Positions 10,251 through 19,079 of a stretch of DNA of 64,000 bases are shown here, in pieces (position 1 is the first letter of the stretch; each line of letters begins with the position of its first letter). A program made the translations under genes and the position numbers. Source of the DNA: GCA-2746795 sp963747345 (GTDB taxonomy: Bacteria > Chloroflexota > Anaerolineae > Promineifilales > Promineifilaceae); NCBI GenBank assembly GCA_963747345.1, contig CAVVFA010000001.1, positions 1 through 64,000 of the forward strand. The letters are read 5' to 3'. The notes under the pieces are model-generated. The model had not been told where the DNA came from, ran no database searches, and saw only the letters and a program-made list of their open reading frames with translations.

Positions 10251-11310
10251 AGGACTTACGCAGGGAGGATTGAGATAGTTGGTTGACGCAATTGTTCACG
10301 CATATAGTTATCCAATAATCCCTGCTTGATTTGATAAACATTTGTTTGAGTTTCTTGGGCTATTTGGTTAAAGCGAACCCAGACTAACATCGCACAAGCA
10401 ATATGATTTCGCTGCGCTCGTTGTGAACGACATTGTGATGATTCTAACCCCGTCACTTGTTTGGCTTCACGGTGAAACTGCTCAATCTTCCAACGAATGG
10501 CACTTTCTTGTCGAGTAGCATCCGTCGAATCTTGAGAAAAGTCGTTAGTAACGACATAGTCCGTGCGCTGGGAAGACAACACAAGCCGGAACAGTTTCAG
10601 TTGATGACCTTTTGGGAATTTATTAAGATGAACCGTTTTCCCCGATTCCAACTCGGTTTCAGACCAAGTAAGCGAATCAACACGATGATAGGGTTCCTCA
10701 GGATGTTCAGACACCTGACGATTGGCTTTGAGTGGGCAGTAGTAAATCTTGTCTGCCTTTTCGATCGTTTTCATTATTTCCATGGTGGCATACCAACTAT
10801 CCATCAACACGGTGCGGAACGGGAGCTTTTCAACGTAGAGAATCGTTTGCCACATGTCCAGTAAATGGTCGAGCTTACTGCGACCATCTCGTTCCGGGTC
10901 AAAGATTCGGTAATCGATGACCCAAAACTGTTCCGTATCGGGATTAACATAGACACAAGTCACAATGCCAATCCCCTTGATTACCTTTTTTGCATTGCCA
11001 CTCCATTGGCGACGGACCAGTTCAATCATAAAGGAATGACTTTTGTCCAAAACGGTATCATCGAAAAGGATGTAGCCATTTTCCGAGAGAACTAATTCTT
11101 GTCGCACCATTTGGCGCAATTCTCGAGGAGTAAGCTTGTTATCTCTCATCAATCGATTGATACGGTCATGACTAAATTGTTCACTATGGTCAGCAAAGTA
11201 GGTTTGAGTGTAATTGACTTGGCTGACCAATAAAAATTGACAGTAATCCCAGTGGGTTAATTTGCTCATTCATCCATTATCGCAAATTCTCACTGGATTG
11301 CGTAAGTCCT
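10251..11310 (-). mobile_element. IS701-like insertion sequence
   Basis: A 1060-bp element with perfect 12-bp terminal inverted repeats, AGGACTTACGCA on the left and TGCGTAAGTCCT on the right, and one intact transposase gene filling it. Target duplication is not obvious (flanks AATT and ATCA). Intact ends and gene suggest it is recent and possibly active. Confidence 0.85.
10256..11269 (-). CDS. IS701/IS4-type DDE transposase
   Basis: 337 residues, intact. The three catalytic positions of the RNase H-like core can be placed: Asp in GYILFDDTVLDK (about residue 69), Asp in RTVLMDSWYAT (about residue 156), and Glu in WKIEQFHREAKQ (about residue 276) with the YREK-like spacing of IS4/IS701 enzymes. 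The gene's last codons fall inside the left terminal repeat. Family members cut and paste their own element. Known IS701 members are common in cyanobacteria and Chloroflexota. Confidence 0.85.
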   Translation of the reverse strand: MSKLTHWDYCQFLLVSQVNYTQTYFADHSEQFSHDRINRLMRDNKLTPRELRQMVRQELVLSENGYILFDDTVLDKSHSFMIELVRRQWSGNAKKVIKGIGIVTCVYVNPDTEQFWVIDYRIFDPERDGRSKLDHLLDMWQTILYVEKLPFRTVLMDSWYATMEIMKTIEKADKIYYCPLKANRQVSEHPEEPYHRVDSLTWSETELESGKTVHLNKFPKGHQLKLFRLVLSSQRTDYVVTNDFSQDSTDATRQESAIRWKIEQFHREAKQVTGLESSQCRSQRAQRNHIACAMLVWVRFNQIAQETQTNVYQIKQGLLDNYMREQLRQPTISILPA

Positions 11311-11619
11311 ATCAATGTTAAATCGCATGAAAAGATTGAAAATTCAACTAAATGCCTATATGTGGACATCTTTTTGAAATTAACCCTGTATATGCTGGTA
11401 AATCTGCTTCACCGAAATCTCGTTGTAGTATTAAGACGATCGTTAATATCAAAGTTGGCAGTTCGTTTTTCATTTCGTTTTTCCATTCTCTAATTTCGAC
11501 AATATGAATATTAGACGAATCGAAAACCAAAAAGGTTCCCCAATGCAGTTGGGTTTGCCAAAGATACTGAGGTCGAACGAATATTTTCTTTGCGCCATGA
11601 CACGTCCAACTGTGATTGG
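11311..11619. other. Non-coding stretch between IS701-like element and FtsX-like gene
   Basis: About 310 bases without a convincing gene. It includes TCTCGTTGTAGTATTAAG (11418-11435), the inverted partner of 10150-10167. A 60-codon minus-strand frame here lacks a ribosome-binding site and any recognisable feature, and is probably the remnant of an older mobile element. Confidence 0.35.
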
Positions 11620-14031
11620 CTACTGGTAAGATAGACTTTGCTGTACGCTGATGTGAGTTGCGCGGCGGGCTGGCAGCCCACTAGCTAAAACTGCTAGGAC
11701 GGTAATGATCCCCAGCCATACAAGTGGCCCCTGGAATGTATAGTGATACACAATCTCAAATCCCAATGCCGCAGACAATGATTCCGTCATCACACGACCG
11801 GCTGGTAAGCTCAGTGGAAAAGCGATTAGCCAACTAAGCCAGCCTAAAATCAGGCTTTCGCCAATAAACATACGTGAAATATCCCAAGATGACGCGCCGA
11901 TGGCACGCATAACGCCAATCTCTCGCTGCCTCTCAATCACACTCAAGGAAACGACACCACTTAAAGAAATGCTGCCGACGATGCCAATTACCACAGCCAT
12001 CGTAGCTAAAAGCATGACGATGGCTTGGAACTGGGTGTTGAGGTTATTGATGACGCCGGAAGAGGTTTCTTGCCTGTTGAGAATGCCGCCAGGCAGCACA
12101 TCAATGCCTTTACTTTCATACAATTGGCGCAGCTCTTTGGCGACTTTTTGTTCTGTGGCGGCATCTCCATGCTTTAACTTGACCCATATGGTATTGGTGC
12201 GTCCTACACTTACTTGCTCCCACAATAGCACCTCGCGCGGCACATGAGCCGAAGTGGTCAACATGGGATCGGAGAGCAGCCCCACAATCTCCCAATCTGA
12301 ATCACCATTAACGCCCTGTTGAAAAGTCACCCAATCGCCCACACCCACGCCCAAATCACGGGCCAACTCCTGATTGAGGACAACGGTATTCCGATCTTGC
12401 CTATCCAACCAACGGCCATCTCGCATTTGGTAGCCGTACAAGAGCGTATTTGGCTCCACGCCAAAAATAAGCACACTGGGATCATCGTCTGATTCTGGTT
12501 TTCCACGTGGGCGGATAGAGCCGCCGCCAAAGGCCCACATCTCCACCTCTTCTACTTCAGGATTAAGCCTGGTTAGCGTTTCGATATAACTGATTCGTTC
12601 GGGATCTTCAAAACCCATGTTGATGTCTGAATTCAGAATGGTAAAAAGCACGTTGTTAAACGTATAGGTTGTGGAATCACCTACGCTCATGACCATCATG
12701 AAGATCAGGCCACTTAACACCAGGGTTATTTGGGTAAGGAATACGCGGCTTTTGTGGCGAAAGGTATTGCTGACAGTTAAGAGCAGCAAGCGGGAGACGT
12801 GTTTCATGCGAGCAATCAGACGGTCTAAAAGAGTCGGCTTAAGAGACAGGCCATAGGTGGTGACGGCTTCACGCACGGAGATGCGTGCCCCGGAAAAGAC
12901 AGGAACCAGCGCCACCAACATGGGCAGGATCAGAGCCAGGAAGACTTGTACGGAAACTGCCTGCCACGAAATCGCAAAGGATCCTGGATCCGCGTTAAAG
13001 CTGTCCATCAAGAATACAGTCAGTCCCCAACCACCCAATACGCCCAGCGGTACAGCTAACAGCAAAGAGAGCAGGCCAAAAGAGAAAACGTAAAGCAAGT
13101 AGATGAGCAATATCTGACCGGTATGGGCGCCAATGGCTTTCATCACACCAATCTGGTCTACTTGCTGAGAGATAATCGCGTTTATCGTGTTATAGACTAA
13201 AAACAAACCCAGGAAAAGGGCTAGGGCGGCCATCACACCCAGAATGAGGAAAATGGCGTCCATGGTATCTTGAAAGAAATGTTTTTCAGGATTGACGATC
13301 CGGTCGCCTGCGGGGGGTAAATAGCCGCCGCTGTCTACATTTTGTTTTTCCAGTTTATCCCGTAAGCGGTTGGCGATAGTGACAATCTCAACTTCGTCGT
13401 ATTGAGCTGCCCCGGCCAGAATACGGTTATAATTTAGATCATTGAATATTTCTTCAAAGGTATCTTTCGAGGCATAAAACTGAGCATTGCCGCCAAAGCT
13501 TGGGGGTTGCACAACGGGATCGCTGAGGGCGCCGCCAATGGTATAAACACGAGAACGGCCGTTTACCCGAACAGTCACCTGCTCACCTACATAAGCGCCG
13601 AAGACAGTATCTGTGCCCTGCCCAACCACGAGCGTATTAGTACTTGGCCAATCACCAGACAACAAGTCCAGTTTAAAGAAATGATAATTCTCGTAATCCT
13701 CTCGAGCCGTAATATCTCCGGCATGCCATTCGTCATCAGGCCCCAGCCGCCACTCGACAGAATTAACCATGAATCCCTCAATATCCGTCACGCCCGGCAC
13801 CCTTTCCAGCCCGATAAGCGCGTTTTCGTCAATGCCGGGCGACAGCCACATGCCAATCATGGCCGGTTTGGTTTCTTGCCAGATTTCCTGCATACCTTCG
13901 ACCACCAGGTTGCGTGTGGTGATGATCATGCCAATGGCAAAAGCGCCCATACCGATGATTAACACAACCTGCAAGGTACGTGCTTTGTTAGACCACAGAT
14001 CTCGCCAGATTTTGTAACGAATCACACCCAT
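11620..14031 (-). CDS. ABC transporter permease, FtsX/MacB-like, two-module
   Basis: 803 residues. One membrane helix near the N-terminus (TLQVVLIIGMGAFAIGMIIT) is followed by a large extracytoplasmic domain of about 215 residues and three helices around 265-375. A second module then repeats this: a helix at about 430, an extracytoplasmic domain with RPRGKPESDDDPSV, and three C-terminal helices including IGVMRAIGAS, the classic FtsX signature. The first module has QIGVMKAIGAHTGQ. This is the large DevC/LolC-type permease that works with a LolD-like ATPase, which lies 44 bases upstream in the same operon. The function could be lipoprotein or lipid handling or mechanotransmission; substrate unknown. 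Intact. Confidence 0.85.
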   Translation of the reverse strand: MGVIRYKIWRDLWSNKARTLQVVLIIGMGAFAIGMIITTRNLVVEGMQEIWQETKPAMIGMWLSPGIDENALIGLERVPGVTDIEGFMVNSVEWRLGPDDEWHAGDITAREDYENYHFFKLDLLSGDWPSTNTLVVGQGTDTVFGAYVGEQVTVRVNGRSRVYTIGGALSDPVVQPPSFGGNAQFYASKDTFEEIFNDLNYNRILAGAAQYDEVEIVTIANRLRDKLEKQNVDSGGYLPPAGDRIVNPEKHFFQDTMDAIFLILGVMAALALFLGLFLVYNTINAIISQQVDQIGVMKAIGAHTGQILLIYLLYVFSFGLLSLLLAVPLGVLGGWGLTVFLMDSFNADPGSFAISWQAVSVQVFLALILPMLVALVPVFSGARISVREAVTTYGLSLKPTLLDRLIARMKHVSRLLLLTVSNTFRHKSRVFLTQITLVLSGLIFMMVMSVGDSTTYTFNNVLFTILNSDINMGFEDPERISYIETLTRLNPEVEEVEMWAFGGGSIRPRGKPESDDDPSVLIFGVEPNTLLYGYQMRDGRWLDRQDRNTVVLNQELARDLGVGVGDWVTFQQGVNGDSDWEIVGLLSDPMLTTSAHVPREVLLWEQVSVGRTNTIWVKLKHGDAATEQKVAKELRQLYESKGIDVLPGGILNRQETSSGVINNLNTQFQAIVMLLATMAVVIGIVGSISLSGVVSLSVIERQREIGVMRAIGASSWDISRMFIGESLILGWLSWLIAFPLSLPAGRVMTESLSAALGFEIVYHYTFQGPLVWLGIITVLAVLASGLPARRATHISVQQSLSYQ

Positions 14032-14075
14032 GAATAAAATCTCTATGCAAACATTGAACAGTCAACAGTAGACAG

Positions 14076-14822
14076 TTAAAAGCCAATCCATTCAGCACCG
14101 CCGACAAATTCATCGCGGGTGATGTTGCCATCGATAATCTCAATAACTCGGGGCACTTGTCGGGCGAGCTCTTTGTCATGTGTGACCATGAGTATCGTTT
14201 TTCCCTGACTGATCAACTCGCAAAATAGTTGAAAGATGTCCTCGGTAGATCGTGTGTCCAGGTTGCCGGTTGGTTCGTCGGCGACTAACAAAGGCGGGTC
14301 GTTGGCCAGGGCACGAGCGATGGCTGCTCGCTGTTGCTGTCCGCCGGATACCTGTCCGGGTAGCTTGTTAACTTGATCGGCCAGTCCTACGCTTTCCAGC
14401 AAGGAAAAGGCACGCTCTTCCCGTTCCTTAGACGAGTACCTGCGGGCAAAATCCATCGGTAAAATGACGTTCTGCAAGAGGCTCAAGGCGGGCAGCATCT
14501 GGAAGAACTGGAAGATGATGCCCACATGCGCACCGCGCCAGGTGGCTAGTTGATTCTCGCTCATGTTATGGACGGTGCGGCCGGTGACGATCACTTCCCC
14601 AGCCGAAGGGTGATCGATGCCGGTGATCATGTTCAACAAAGTCGATTTGCCATTGCCAGACGGGCCGACAATAGTCAGGAACTCACCGCCCTGTACCTCA
14701 AAGGAAATCCCTTTGAGGATGGTGATCTCGTCATCACCCACAGGGAAGCTTTTGACGACTTTTTTGACTTCTACGATGTGGTTGTTTTGGCCTTGATGGC
14801 CATTGCTTGTGTCACTCATCAT
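14076..14822 (-). CDS. ABC transporter ATP-binding protein, LolD/MacB type
   Basis: 248 residues with all ABC motifs: Walker A GPSGNGKSTLLNMI (about residue 53), Q-loop within GIIFQFFQMLPALS, signature SGGQQQRAAIARAL, Walker B LLVADEPTGNLD and H-loop MVTHD. The DEPTGNLD phrase and FQ-x-LPALS loop fit the LolD/FtsE/MacB group that pairs with FtsX-like permeases; the permease gene follows directly. It begins 7 bases after the phosphofructokinase stop, so the three genes form one minus-strand operon. ATG codons at 14822 and 14819 are both possible. Confidence 0.9.
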   Translation of the reverse strand: MMSDTSNGHQGQNNHIVEVKKVVKSFPVGDDEITILKGISFEVQGGEFLTIVGPSGNGKSTLLNMITGIDHPSAGEVIVTGRTVHNMSENQLATWRGAHVGIIFQFFQMLPALSLLQNVILPMDFARRYSSKEREERAFSLLESVGLADQVNKLPGQVSGGQQQRAAIARALANDPPLLVADEPTGNLDTRSTEDIFQLFCELISQGKTILMVTHDKELARQVPRVIEIIDGNITRDEFVGGAEWIGF

Positions 14823-14828
14823 ATTTGC

Positions 14829-16031
14829 TCACAAGTTAACTGCGGCGGCGGCCCATATGAGATCAACGGTGGGTTTATATTCTTGGGCATCATACCATTT
14901 ATCCACGTCAACAGTCTTAACGCCTTGTACCGCCAGGTTGAGATCGACGTGGGTCCAGGTTTGGTCATGGCAGAAGGCGGTCATGCGGCCAAACCGGCCT
15001 TCCTTCAATAAGCGGGCGGCCATCATGCCGAAATTAGTTGCTCCCAGCAGGTCTTGACCGTCAGGCATGCCAGTGCGCATGAGATAAGTTAGTTGTTGGA
15101 AGAAAACTTCTTCCCCGGTGAGGTTTTGTAAGAGTTCGGCCGTGATACGGCCGCTGGAGCGTAAATAATTGATGGGATAAACAGCCGTTTCACTCTCCTT
15201 CTCTTCTGCTATCTCAGCTTGACTACAGGGAGACAGATACGCCTGCATCGCTGCCACTTTTTCCGGCACAATGCGGGAGCCGTTCGTCACCGTAACAATG
15301 GCGTAGTTACTGGGCATCATGGCTTTATCTTGCTGGACCAACTCGGCCAGGTGATCAGGGTCGTAGGGCACTTCCGGGATCAGAGCGCGGTCCACGCCCG
15401 CCAAAAATGCCGTCAACAAGGCACTGTATCCGGAGTGATTACCAAAGGTCTCCACCACAACTACCTGCTCTCGTGAACCAGCCAGGGCACGCAATTCATG
15501 GATAAAAGTAACGCCACGGGCCAATCCGGTGCTGAACCCCAGGGTGTAATCGGTACCTTGAATGTTGTTGTGAATGGTTTTGGGAATGGCGATAACAGGC
15601 ACCCCTTTTTGCCAGAGGTGAGCGGCGTAGCGCAGCATGTCGTCATCCCCCAGTACGATCACAGCCTGGATGCCTAGATGCTCGACAACGGCTGTTATAT
15701 GGTCGGTCACATCATGGAGATTGTCTCCATTGCCAACCAGAAAAGGCGGCAGTTGGGCAGTTGGTGTTCGGAGTGGGTCGAGTCGGGAAGAATGCAAAAA
15801 GGAACCAGAAGTCTGGTCGATGGTGCGGACGCGGTTTTTGGAAAGTTCAATGAAGTGATTGCTAAAGGTTGAAGGCTCATGGGGATTGTAGTTGATAAGC
15901 CCCTGCCAGCCCATGCGAATCCCCAAAGGCTCAAATCCGAGGTCAATGACACGATAAACTAGACTTTTTAGGCACATGTTCAAGCCTGGAACATCGCCGC
16001 CACCAGTTAAAATTGCCACGCGCTTATTCAT
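14829..16031 (-). CDS. Divergent 6-phosphofructokinase paralogue (altered active site)
   Basis: About 400 residues. I chose ATG 16031 (MNKRVAILTGGGDVPGLN) because GGGAG sits 9 bases upstream; a longer reading from 16124 adds a non-homologous tail. The fold is recognisable: GGGDVPGLN near the start, VIVLGDDDML at the ATP/PPi site, GTDYTLGFSTGLA, and a C-terminal sugar-phosphate half. The catalytic motif TIDND, normally holding the base Asp and its partner, reads TIHNN here, and the usual MGR segment reads FGNHSGY. The Asp in GDDD is what PPi-type enzymes carry instead of Gly. It may have a different substrate or a regulatory role. It is first in an operon with the ABC transporter genes. A canonical paralogue lies at 43455. 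Confidence 0.75.
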   Translation of the reverse strand: MNKRVAILTGGGDVPGLNMCLKSLVYRVIDLGFEPLGIRMGWQGLINYNPHEPSTFSNHFIELSKNRVRTIDQTSGSFLHSSRLDPLRTPTAQLPPFLVGNGDNLHDVTDHITAVVEHLGIQAVIVLGDDDMLRYAAHLWQKGVPVIAIPKTIHNNIQGTDYTLGFSTGLARGVTFIHELRALAGSREQVVVVETFGNHSGYSALLTAFLAGVDRALIPEVPYDPDHLAELVQQDKAMMPSNYAIVTVTNGSRIVPEKVAAMQAYLSPCSQAEIAEEKESETAVYPINYLRSSGRITAELLQNLTGEEVFFQQLTYLMRTGMPDGQDLLGATNFGMMAARLLKEGRFGRMTAFCHDQTWTHVDLNLAVQGVKTVDVDKWYDAQEYKPTVDLIWAAAAVNL

Positions 16032-16224
16032 GTTAAAACTCCCAGTGAATTGACCACCAGCGAAATCACAGTGGGGGCTGATACAGGTAGTCCAAAACAG
16101 CGTTTCCCAGACTTCATTAATCATTGCAAGATTGTAATGCGATTAAGGCAGAATGTCTGTGATAAATTACAGTATAAAGTTATCTGGCCTATTTTGACAA
16201 GGGGGTACCTCCCATTTCTGGCGG

Positions 16225-17881
16225 GTGTGCGCGGGATTTTTGTTGACAGATAATAGGGGGAAAAAGTAGGAGGTCAATAGCGATGAAAAAACGAGACAAG
16301 TGGACAGCGTCCTTCCAAGACGCAAGCGAGACGGTCAGCAGTTGGCGCGAGGCACATCCTCGTGCCACATTCACCGATATTGAAAACAGTGTAGACGAGC
16401 AACTCGCACAACTACGAACAAAGATGATCCAAGACTTGGTGCAGGAAAGCAAGCTGGTAAATATCAAAGAACTACCCCACGAGGAACGACCTCTCTGCCC
16501 TGCATGTGGGAAGCCACTAGCCGCTAACGGCACGCAAACACGCCAGTTGATAACCCATCACGATCAAGTGATAGAACTGGAACGAAGCAAAGGGTACTGT
16601 CGGGACTGTCGCGTCAGCTTTTTTCCCCCTCGATGAAGAATTGCAACTACTGCCTGGTCAATACACGCCGCAAATACAAGAAGCGATGACCCGATTGGGA
16701 AGCAAAATGCCCTATGAACAAGCGGTTGAAGAAGTGTGGTTGAATCAGCGGACACAGGTGAAAGAATGCACGTTGCGGGATACAACCAATCGGCATGGTC
16801 GCTTAGCGGAAGCCATCGTCAAAGCAAAAGCAGACAAGATGGCAATAATAGTAGAATCGGTAGAAGCAACACCCGAGCAGGTTTTGGTCAGTTCAGATGG
16901 GGCAAATATTCGCCTGACCAATGGCGAGTGGCGGGAAGTGAAAACCGTTGTCATTGGTGAATTCGAGAGCCAGTGGAACGAGAAGGCATCTAAAACAGAG
17001 GTCAAAACCAGCAACCTCTCCTATTTCTCGCGCAGCTATAGCGTACGTGAGTTTGAACAATACGCGCTCCCAGAATTGTATGAACGCGGCGTTTTCAACG
17101 CCGATAAAGTCGTTACGGTCAATGATGGGGCGAAGTGGATACAGAGTTTCGTTGATTACCACATTCCCAAAGCGACACGAATTCTTGACTTCAGACATGC
17201 TTTAGACCACATACTGGCGGCTGGGCAAGTGGTGTTAGGAGAAAGGACAGAAGGAACGCAACAATGGTTTTCGATGATGGCTCATCAACTTAAACATAAG
17301 CCGCCGCAATACACCATAGCCGCCATTGGCCTTCTCAAGTCTCAGGCGACCACAGAAGAACAAGTTGCCGCTGTTGACAATGAGCGACGCTATTTGCAAA
17401 AACGGGTAGCGATGATTGACTATCCTCATTTCCAAAACAAAGGGTATCCGATTGGATCTGGTTCTGTGGAAAGTAGCCACAAACTGGTGGTTCACAGTCG
17501 CATGAAGCAGGCGGGGATGCGTTGGGCTGACCATAACATAGACCCCATGCTTGCTCTACGCAATTTGGTTTGTAATGGTCGTTGGTCAGAAGGGTGGCAA
17601 GAGATTGTGGCCTTCCATTGGGACGAATGTCGCCGCGAAATGCGTGAACTGGCCCGACGGCAACGGCCGTCTGCCCCGCCAATACCGGTCACCTTTGCTG
17701 ATGTGAAAGTGGCTTCTATCAATAAAGAAGAGGATAAAGGCTGTAGCCAGCCTATCACGCCACCCCGAGAAACAAGCCGCCTGTCGTCCTGCGGACGATC
17801 ATCCATGGAAACGAAATATCTGGCCGACGAAAGAGGCTTGGCGTTGGAACTAATTCCCGTCAACAAAAACCCCGCGCACAC
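16225..17881 (+). mobile_element. ISKra4-like insertion sequence, complete (copy 2)
   Basis: A 1657-bp element with 23-bp imperfect ends: GTGTGCGCGGGATTTTTGTT on the left, and GTCAACAAAAACCCCGCG then CACAC on the right. It carries ORF1 (16283-16636) and ORF2 (from about 16626). Flanks show no clear target duplication. ORF2 has no stop before the right end and reads about 88 bases into the flank, overlapping the antisense 3' end of the GNAT gene, so the insertion site determined the present C-terminus. Confidence 0.85.
16283..16636 (+). CDS. ISKra4-like ORF1, zinc-ribbon part of transposase
   Basis: 117 residues, near-identical to 9559-9912. It has an N-terminal helical region and a C-terminal zinc ribbon (CPACGKPLAANG and CRDCRV). 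AGGAGG lies about 10 bases upstream of ATG 16283. Its last sense codons are TTT TTT CCC CCT CGA before TGA. A +1 slip on this T6C5 run would fuse it to ORF2 and add LDEELQLLPG, which reads as a natural continuation. This arrangement suggests programmed frameshifting to make the full transposase, as is known for several IS families; it is not shown by the sequence alone. Confidence 0.8.
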   Translation: MKKRDKWTASFQDASETVSSWREAHPRATFTDIENSVDEQLAQLRTKMIQDLVQESKLVNIKELPHEERPLCPACGKPLAANGTQTRQLITHHDQVIELERSKGYCRDCRVSFFPPR

Positions 17882-17969
17882 GGTCATGCGTACAAAACTC
17901 AAAATATCCGTGTCATACAAACGCTGTTCGGGTCTTCAAAATAATCCGCAAACGGGGGACATTCGGTGA
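16626..17969 (+). CDS. ISKra4-like ORF2, catalytic part of transposase
   Basis: About 445 residues when read from the frame-change site; a TTG at 16641 is the first possible independent start. Family phrases are present: SSDGANIRLTNGEW (first Asp), VTVNDGAKWIQ (second Asp), ILDFRHALDHI, and GYPIGSGSVESSHKLV with the catalytic Glu. The last 30 or so codons, after the right terminal repeat at 17881, come from flanking DNA, since no stop occurs inside the element. The catalytic residues are intact, so the element could be active and could mobilise the truncated copy 1 only if that copy had a right end, which it lacks. Confidence 0.8.
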   Translation, partial: PLDEELQLLPGQYTPQIQEAMTRLGSKMPYEQAVEEVWLNQRTQVKECTLRDTTNRHGRLAEAIVKAKADKMAIIVESVEATPEQVLVSSDGANIRLTNGEWREVKTVVIGEFESQWNEKASKTEVKTSNLSYFSRSYSVREFEQYALPELYERGVFNADKVVTVNDGAKWIQSFVDYHIPKATRILDFRHALDHILAAGQVVLGERTEGTQQWFSMMAHQLKHKPPQYTIAAIGLLKSQATTEEQVAAVDNERRYLQKRVAMIDYPHFQNKGYPIGSGSVESSHKLVVHSRMKQAGMRWADHNIDPMLALRNLVCNGRWSEGWQEIVAFHWDECRREMRELARRQRPSAPPIPVTFADVKVASINKEEDKGCSQPITPPRETSRLSSCGRSSMETKYLADERGLALELIPVNKNPAHTVMRTKLKISVSYKRCSGLQNNPQTGDIR

Positions 17970-18354
17970 AGCCATAGCTGGCATACAGCTGCCGCGCTGG
18001 TTCAAAAGCGGCCATCGAGCCAGTTTCTAAGCTGATACGTTGGTAGCCACGCTGATGGGCTTCTGCCAGAATGTGTTCAAGCATTTGCTTTGCCACCCCT
18101 TTGCGGCGGTGGGCTTGAGCGGTGCGCATCGATTTTATTTCGCCGTGCTGCGAATCAAGCTCTCTGAGAGCGCCACACCCCAACAACTCAGCCCCATCCC
18201 AGACACACCAGAAGGTAATGGCTGGGCTTCGCAATGACTCAAGATCGAGGGCGTGGATACTTTCCGGGGGCGAATGAAGCGCCATATCTTGCAGGTGTTC
18301 TTGTAATAAATCGGCTATTTCTGATCCCGTTAAATCATCTACTCTAATTTCCAT
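17899..18354 (-). CDS. GNAT family N-acetyltransferase
   Basis: 151 residues. The acetyl-CoA-binding motif A reads IKSMRTAQAHRRKGVAKQML, with the R/QxxGxG/A signature as RRKGVA. The C-terminal YQRISLETG and YASYGFTECPPFADY match the YsnE-like group of small GNAT enzymes. It acetylates an amino group of an unknown small molecule or protein. It overlaps the preceding SnoaL-like gene by 11 bases in the same direction. The 3' end overlaps the read-through tail of the inserted ISKra4-like transposase on the other strand, but the gene itself is intact. Confidence 0.85.
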   Translation of the reverse strand: MEIRVDDLTGSEIADLLQEHLQDMALHSPPESIHALDLESLRSPAITFWCVWDGAELLGCGALRELDSQHGEIKSMRTAQAHRRKGVAKQMLEHILAEAHQRGYQRISLETGSMAAFEPARQLYASYGFTECPPFADYFEDPNSVCMTRIF

Positions 18355-18730
18355 ACGATCCCTTTACGTAAGATAACTTTTCACAGATGAGATTATTCTT
18401 CTCGTGGAAGATATCGATGCCGCGTACATGATGTTTATTGCCCGCCTCATCGACCCACTCGTAACGCCAGCGCATGACACAGCTATGCCCAAAGCCAAAA
18501 ACATCCTCAATTTCAATGCGGGCTTGAGGCGACTGGCGAAAGAAGTCATGCAGAAATTGGGTGATGGCTTCTTTGCCTGCGTAGACTGTACCGTCTGGGG
18601 CGGGATGGCTGTCGTCAAAGATACAATCGTCGCTCAAGAGCTGTACTATGCCGACTACGTCATGGCGGTTGAAGGCTTTGTTAAAGGCCAGCACGATACG
18701 GATGGCTGATTCTACTTTTGACATTTTCAT
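18344..18730 (-). CDS. SnoaL/NTF2-like small protein
   Basis: 128 residues with the cone-shaped NTF2 fold pattern: an N-terminal helix (IRIVLAFNKAFNRHDVVGIVQLLSDDCIF), a middle DGTVYAGKEAITQFLHDFF, then four beta-strand segments ending in GIDIFHEKNNLICEKLSYV. The family includes polyketide cyclases, dehydratases and ketosteroid isomerase-like proteins, and many members have no known reaction. Translation is probably coupled to the downstream GNAT gene, as the two overlap. The start at 18730 has AGGT about 12 bases upstream; ATG 18724 is an alternative. Confidence 0.8.
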   Translation of the reverse strand: MKMSKVESAIRIVLAFNKAFNRHDVVGIVQLLSDDCIFDDSHPAPDGTVYAGKEAITQFLHDFFRQSPQARIEIEDVFGFGHSCVMRWRYEWVDEAGNKHHVRGIDIFHEKNNLICEKLSYVKGSYGN

Positions 18731-18934
18731 GGGCTGCTTACCTGTGGTACTTTACACTTGTATGCGAGTCGCAAGTTGCACGTGGCGAGTTATCTTTGCA
18801 AGCGCTTACTTGCGACTTGCAACCCGTCACTTTCCACAAAAAATAGGTGCATTTCTGTTTTCATATCCACCTCCGGACGAATTCTTTATTTTATTGATTG
18901 AAGTATGGCGAAATTGACAGCCACCTCTGGATCC

Positions 18935-18961
18935 GTAACGCGATTTGGCAAATCGCGCTAC
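18935..18961. repeat. Dispersed 27-bp palindrome, copy 1
   Basis: GTAA, then GCGATTTGG/CAAATCGC arms. The same sequence with one or two changes is found at 31617-31643 and 46684-46710. Here it lies in the 348-bp spacer upstream of the SnoaL/GNAT pair, followed at once by a second hairpin (CACTGGTGGCG...CGCCAGTG, 18961-18987). The rest of this spacer holds no gene. Confidence 0.7.
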
Positions 18962-19079
18962 ACTGGTGGCGTAAAAAAACGCCAGTGTCCAATTATTGAA
19001 AAAGTGCAGCGTAACCTAAAATGGAGAGGTGCGCGTTTTGGGTTATGCTGCACACGACGTATTCCCTGCTTGGTATCGT

